From Clostridia bacterium (GTDB lineage Bacteria; Bacillota; Clostridia; Christensenellales; Aristaeellaceae), in NCBI GenBank assembly GCA_900769075.1, contig CAAGFE010000012.1, forward strand, positions 1-16,286: DNA of 16,286 bases. The letters run 5' to 3'. Below, piece after piece: positions 14,303 through 16,286 of this stretch. Within the stretch, counting starts at the first letter, position 1; the number at the start of each line of letters is the position of its first letter. Both the position numbers and the translations under genes were made by a program. The notes under the pieces were generated by a model. It was not told where the DNA came from and made no database searches. It saw nothing but the letters and a program-made list of their open reading frames with translations.

Positions 14303-14658
14303 TGCAAATGCCTGCGCAGGGCATTGAAGCTCTCCTCGGAGATATCATGCTCCAGCTTGCAGGCGTCCTCGCGGGCGACGGCCTCCTCCACGCCGATTTT
14401 CATCAGAAAGGTGGTGATGGTCCGGTGCCGGTCATAGATGCGCCTGGCGATTTCCTCCCCTGTTTCGGTCAGGGTGATGAGGTTGTCCCGGTCCATGCAG
14501 ATGAACTCGTTCTCCCGCAGCTTCTTCATTGCGAAGGACACGGAGGGCTTGGTGACCCCCAGCAGCTGGGCGATATCCACCGAGCGCACCTGCCCCTTGC
14601 TCTCGCGCAGGCGCAGAATCGCCTCCAGATAGTCCTCCGCCGATTCGTGGATATGCAT
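14290..14658 (-). CDS. DtxR/MntR-family metal-dependent transcription regulator
   Basis: A 122-aa metalloregulator. Residues 1-62 form the winged helix (recognition helix around TKPSVSFAMKKLREN, 36-50) and 63-122 the dimerisation and metal-binding domain. There is no C-terminal SH3-like domain, so the size is that of MntR. Likely metal ligands by alignment are D9, E12, H78, C100, E103 and H104. D9 and E12 match the Mn-type MntR, whereas Cys at 100 matches the C-x-x-E-H arrangement of DtxR/IdeR, where MntR has Glu. Such proteins repress Mn or Fe uptake genes when metal is plentiful. No metal transporter lies beside it. The start at 14658 (MHIHESAEDY) has GGGAGG seven bases upstream; the in-frame ATG at 14691 has none and overlaps the -10 box. 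Whether Fe or Mn is sensed remains open. Confidence 0.9.
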   Translation of the reverse strand: MHIHESAEDYLEAILRLRESKGQVRSVDIAQLLGVTKPSVSFAMKKLRENEFICMDRDNLITLTETGEEIARRIYDRHRTITTFLMKIGVEEAVAREDACKLEHDISEESFNALRRHLQKMK

Positions 14659-14689
14659 CCCTGTCCCTCCCTGTGCATGTGTTTCGCTC

Positions 14690-14718
14690 ATCATACCATG
14701 TTTGCGGGAAAATTGCAA
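14690..14718 (-). promoter_or_regulatory. Promoter of the metalloregulator gene (extended -10)
   Basis: On the minus strand, TTGCAA (14713-14718), a 17-bp spacer and TGGTATGAT (-10 at 14690-14695 with an extended TG) give a good promoter, predicting a short leader of about 25 nt. The layout closely matches the ksgA promoter. No clear DtxR- or MntR-type operator is visible over it. Confidence 0.7.
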
Positions 14719-14737
14719 GCGGGCGGCGCCCCGCCCC

Positions 14738-14765
14738 TTGACATCCGCCGCCGTTGGATTACAAT
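14738..14765 (+). promoter_or_regulatory. galM promoter
   Basis: A consensus TTGACA (14738-14743), a 16-bp spacer and TACAAT (14760-14765) on the plus strand, about 40 nt before the galM start. It is divergent from the metalloregulator promoter, with 19 bp between the two -35 boxes. Confidence 0.75.
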
Positions 14766-14805
14766 AGAAGCAGCGAAAACACATCTTCCGAAGGAGGGTT
14801 TTTCT

Positions 14806-15891
14806 ATGGCAATCAAGACCAGGCCCTTTGGTGTCACCAGGAAGGGCGAACCGGTCACCCTGTTCACCATGACCAACAAGGGCGGCGCGTCCGTCAGCGT
14901 GATTGACCTGGGTGCGATCATCACCAGCATCATCGTGCCCGACAGGAACGGGCAACTGGCGGAGGTCACCCTCGGCTTCGATACCCTGGACCGCTACGAG
15001 GGCAAGCATTCCTTCATGGGTGACATCGTCGGCCGCTACGGCAACCGCATCGCCAAGGCCGCCTTCACCCTGGACGGCGTGACCTACCACCTGGCGGTCA
15101 ACGATCACAGCAACCACCTGCACGGCGGCCTGGAGGGCTTCAACACCAAGATGTGGCGCCTGGTCTGCGCCGAGGAAGGGGCGGGCATGGACAGCGTGAA
15201 GCTCCACTACCTCTCCCCCGACATGGAGGAGAACTACCCCGGCAGCCTGGATGTGACCGTCACCTATGCCTGGGATGACGACTGCAACCTGTCCATCCGC
15301 TACGAGGCCACCACCGACAAGGCCACCCACGTCAACCTGACCAACCACACCTACTTCAACCTGGGCGGGCATGACCACGGCACCGTGCTGGACCATGTGG
15401 TGTTCATCGACAGCGACGCGGTGACGGCGGTGGACAAGGAGCTCATCCCCACCGGCGGCTATCTGCCCGTGTCCGGCACGCCCCTTGATCTGCGGGAGGG
15501 CATGCTCCTGGCGGACGGCATCGACCTGAAGGACACCTGCACCCCCATGGTCTGGGCCGGCGGCTACGACCATAATTACGTCCTGCGCAAGGGCTCTGCG
15601 ATGGGCACCTGTGCGTATGTGTATCACGAGGAAAGCGGCCGCTCCATGGAGGTGCTGACCGACCAGCCCGGCGTGCAGCTCTACACGGCCTGCACCACCA
15701 ACATGGACGGCGGCCGGGGCGGCGTGCATTACGGCAACTTCTCCGGCTTGTGCCTGGAAACCCAGCACTTCCCAGATTCCCCCAACCATCCCAATTTCCC
15801 CTCCACCGTGCTGCGTCCGGGCGAGAAGTATGATTCCACCACCATCTACGCCTTCCGCGTGGAAGAGGACGACGTGGACGAGGAAGCGTGA
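14806..15891 (+). CDS. galM: Aldose 1-epimerase (mutarotase)
   Basis: A 361-aa enzyme that interconverts alpha and beta anomers of aldohexoses such as galactose and glucose, feeding the Leloir pathway. Family landmarks are GRYGNRI (76-82), the NHLHGG loop (103-108, H106 as acid/base partner), VNLTNHTYFNLGG (176-188, catalytic H181), GGYDHNYVL (252-260) and LCLETQHFPDSPN (315-327, catalytic base E318). Length and layout are typical, with no signal peptide, so it is cytoplasmic. AAGGAGG lies eight bases before the start; the reading frame stays open far upstream but the true start is clear from this site and the promoter. No other galactose gene is nearby. Strong use of C-ending codons (AAC, ACC, GGC) suggests high expression. 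Confidence 0.96.
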   Translation: MAIKTRPFGVTRKGEPVTLFTMTNKGGASVSVIDLGAIITSIIVPDRNGQLAEVTLGFDTLDRYEGKHSFMGDIVGRYGNRIAKAAFTLDGVTYHLAVNDHSNHLHGGLEGFNTKMWRLVCAEEGAGMDSVKLHYLSPDMEENYPGSLDVTVTYAWDDDCNLSIRYEATTDKATHVNLTNHTYFNLGGHDHGTVLDHVVFIDSDAVTAVDKELIPTGGYLPVSGTPLDLREGMLLADGIDLKDTCTPMVWAGGYDHNYVLRKGSAMGTCAYVYHEESGRSMEVLTDQPGVQLYTACTTNMDGGRGGVHYGNFSGLCLETQHFPDSPNHPNFPSTVLRPGEKYDSTTIYAFRVEEDDVDEEA

Positions 15892-16028
15892 CGCTTCACC
15901 CATCTTGCGATCAAGTTGACTGCTTCGACATAGACCCATCGCGTGCTGATTGAGGTTGGTTCCGCAGTTGACTTGCCGCGCCCTCATGGCGCAGGCTGCA
16001 TCGCTGCACAAACCGAACACAAATCGAC

Positions 16029-16060
16029 GGCCTGCTGAAACACCCTCAGCAGGCCGCCTT
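16029..16060 (+). terminator. Probable terminator downstream of galM
   Basis: GGCCTGCTGA (16029-16038) and TCAGCAGGCC (16046-16055) form a perfect 10-bp stem with a 7-nt loop, followed by GCCTTTCAT on the plus strand. The T-run is short and the hairpin is about 140 nt beyond the galM stop, so it may instead be one more member of the hairpin array. Confidence 0.45.
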
Positions 16061-16080
16061 TCATATGCTCCTATACCGTA

Positions 16081-16101
16081 GGGGCGACCGGTGGTCGCCC
16101 C
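16081..16101. repeat. GGGGCGACC hairpin
   Basis: GGGGCGACC (16081-16089) and GGTCGCCCC (16093-16101) form a perfect 9-bp stem with a GGT loop, preceded by CCGTA. From general familiarity, very similar TAGGGGCGACC-type hairpins are scattered through intergenic regions of many GC-rich gut Clostridia; this has not been checked by a search. Confidence 0.65.
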
Positions 16102-16107
16102 AAGGCA

Positions 16108-16136
16108 TCGACAAAGTGCCTTCGGCACTTTGTCGA
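16108..16136. repeat. TCGACAAAGTG hairpin, copy 2
   Basis: TCGACAAAGTGCC (16108-16120) and GGCACTTTGTCGA (16124-16136) form a perfect 13-bp stem with a TTC loop, followed by GGTTTTGC. The outer 11 bp are identical to the hairpin at 3587-3615; only the loop region differs. Confidence 0.78.
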
Positions 16137-16160
16137 GGTTTTGCACTCACTGGTCGATCG

Positions 16161-16189
16161 GCCATCACTGAGCTGAGCTCAGTGATGGC
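16161..16189. repeat. 29-nt near-perfect palindrome
   Basis: GCCATCACTGAGCT (16161-16174) and AGCTCAGTGATGGC (16176-16189) are exact reverse complements around one central G. It could be a cruciform or dimer binding site, or a hairpin with a few unpaired central bases. It is part of the right-edge array. Confidence 0.7.
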
Positions 16190-16197
16190 TACGCTCG

Positions 16198-16258
16198 GCA
16201 AATGCAAGCATTTGCTGTCGCTAGTCGGCGCAAGCGCCTCCCTCACACGGCAAGCCGT
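16198..16258. repeat. Three small hairpins sharing a GC-AA-GC core
   Basis: GCAAATGC-AA-GCATTTGC (16198-16215), GGCGC-AA-GCGCC (16227-16238) and ACGGC-AA-GCCGT (16247-16258) follow one another, with centres 26 and 20 nt apart. All three have the same core GCAAGC while the stems differ, so the loop and closing pairs are kept and the arms are not. Confidence 0.6.
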
Positions 16259-16259
16259 T

Positions 16260-16286
16260 CTCCCGGCCGTTCGTTCGTGTAAGGAA
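16260..16286 (+). repeat. Right-edge copy of a repeat also found at 3-29
   Basis: CTCCCGGCCGTTC and TAAGGAA are both shared, in the same order and at the same 7-nt spacing, with positions 3-29; about 23 of 27 bases agree. The element probably continues beyond the window at this end. Confidence 0.5.

Larger units (their letters stand above)
15892..16286. other. Gene-free hairpin-rich region at the right edge
   Basis: No gene is supported downstream of galM. At least eight perfect stem-loops occur: 15978-15992 (GCGCC/GGCGC), 16029-16055, 16081-16101, 16108-16136, 16161-16189, 16198-16215, 16227-16238 and 16247-16258. In the last 46 nt, CCTCACACG (16241-16249) can also pair with CGTGTAAGG (16276-16284) with one mismatch, enclosing the final small hairpin. 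The style matches the arrays at 1-163 and 3539-3798. Confidence 0.7.

Noticed and set aside
14659..14805. DtxR- or MntR-type autoregulatory operator over the divergent promoters
   Set aside because: No convincing 18-20 bp inverted repeat of either type is present.
14659..16146. Upstream extension of the metalloregulator frame, antisense through galM
   Set aside because: The strong ribosome binding site and the family-typical N-terminus place the start at 14658; the rest is the antisense of galM.
15892..16286. CRISPR array
   Set aside because: The hairpins here and at 3539-3798 are different from one another and have no regular repeat-spacer pattern.

Overview
The window looks like a piece of chromosome from a GC-rich member of the Firmicutes (Clostridia-like, probably a gut anaerobe). 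The evidence is the strong AGGAGG-type ribosome binding sites, sigma-A-like promoters including extended -10 forms, NodB, KsgA, Rob-like AraC and DtxR/MntR homologues of Firmicutes type, signal peptides with SH3-type repeat proteins, and coding sequence rich in codons ending in G or C. The exact lineage is an inference. There is no rRNA, tRNA, transposase, phage gene or CRISPR array that I can support.

Layout. (1) 1-224: non-coding, a run of stem-loops. (2) 225-2444, minus strand: a three-gene unit read ksgA (16S rRNA dimethyltransferase) -> dut-like dUTPase (ATGA overlap) -> NodB-type polysaccharide deacetylase. (3) 2499-2539: compact divergent promoters centred on an inverted repeat, shared by ksgA and, on the plus strand, an orphan radical SAM protein with extra C-terminal cysteines (2576-3502). 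(4) 3503-3829: gene-free, filled with six stem-loops including two copies of a 40-nt hairpin repeat. (5) 3830-6045, minus: a Rob-like AraC regulator and a malic enzyme. (6) 6046-6382: malic enzyme promoter, a minus-strand terminator, and terminator-like hairpins facing the other way. (7) 6383-13011, minus: three consecutive genes for envelope proteins I cannot assign to a described system: a 393-aa secreted protein with an internal duplication, a 1283-aa single-pass membrane protein (zinc ribbon inside, about 22 TPR-like repeats outside, C-terminal beta domain), and a 479-aa secreted protein with SH3-like domains. (8) 13315-14232, plus: a secreted protein made of four SH3b domains, divergent from that unit. 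(9) 14290-14658, minus: a DtxR/MntR-type metalloregulator, convergent with the SH3b gene and sharing a terminator with it. (10) 14806-15891, plus: galM. (11) 15892-16286: gene-free, another dense run of perfect hairpins, some belonging to the repeat families seen earlier; the last 27 nt resemble positions 3-29.

How the parts fit. Housekeeping functions (rRNA maturation, dUTP removal, malate and hexose metabolism) surround a cell-envelope region. The best candidate for something undescribed is the 6.4-14.2 kb block, where proteins built only from presumed binding or scaffold modules (TPR, SH3b, lipocalin-like beta domains, a cytoplasmic zinc ribbon) sit together without any recognisable enzyme. 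The second feature of note is the set of hairpin-rich intergenic arrays, which share modules with each other and look like a dispersed, lineage-specific repeat family.
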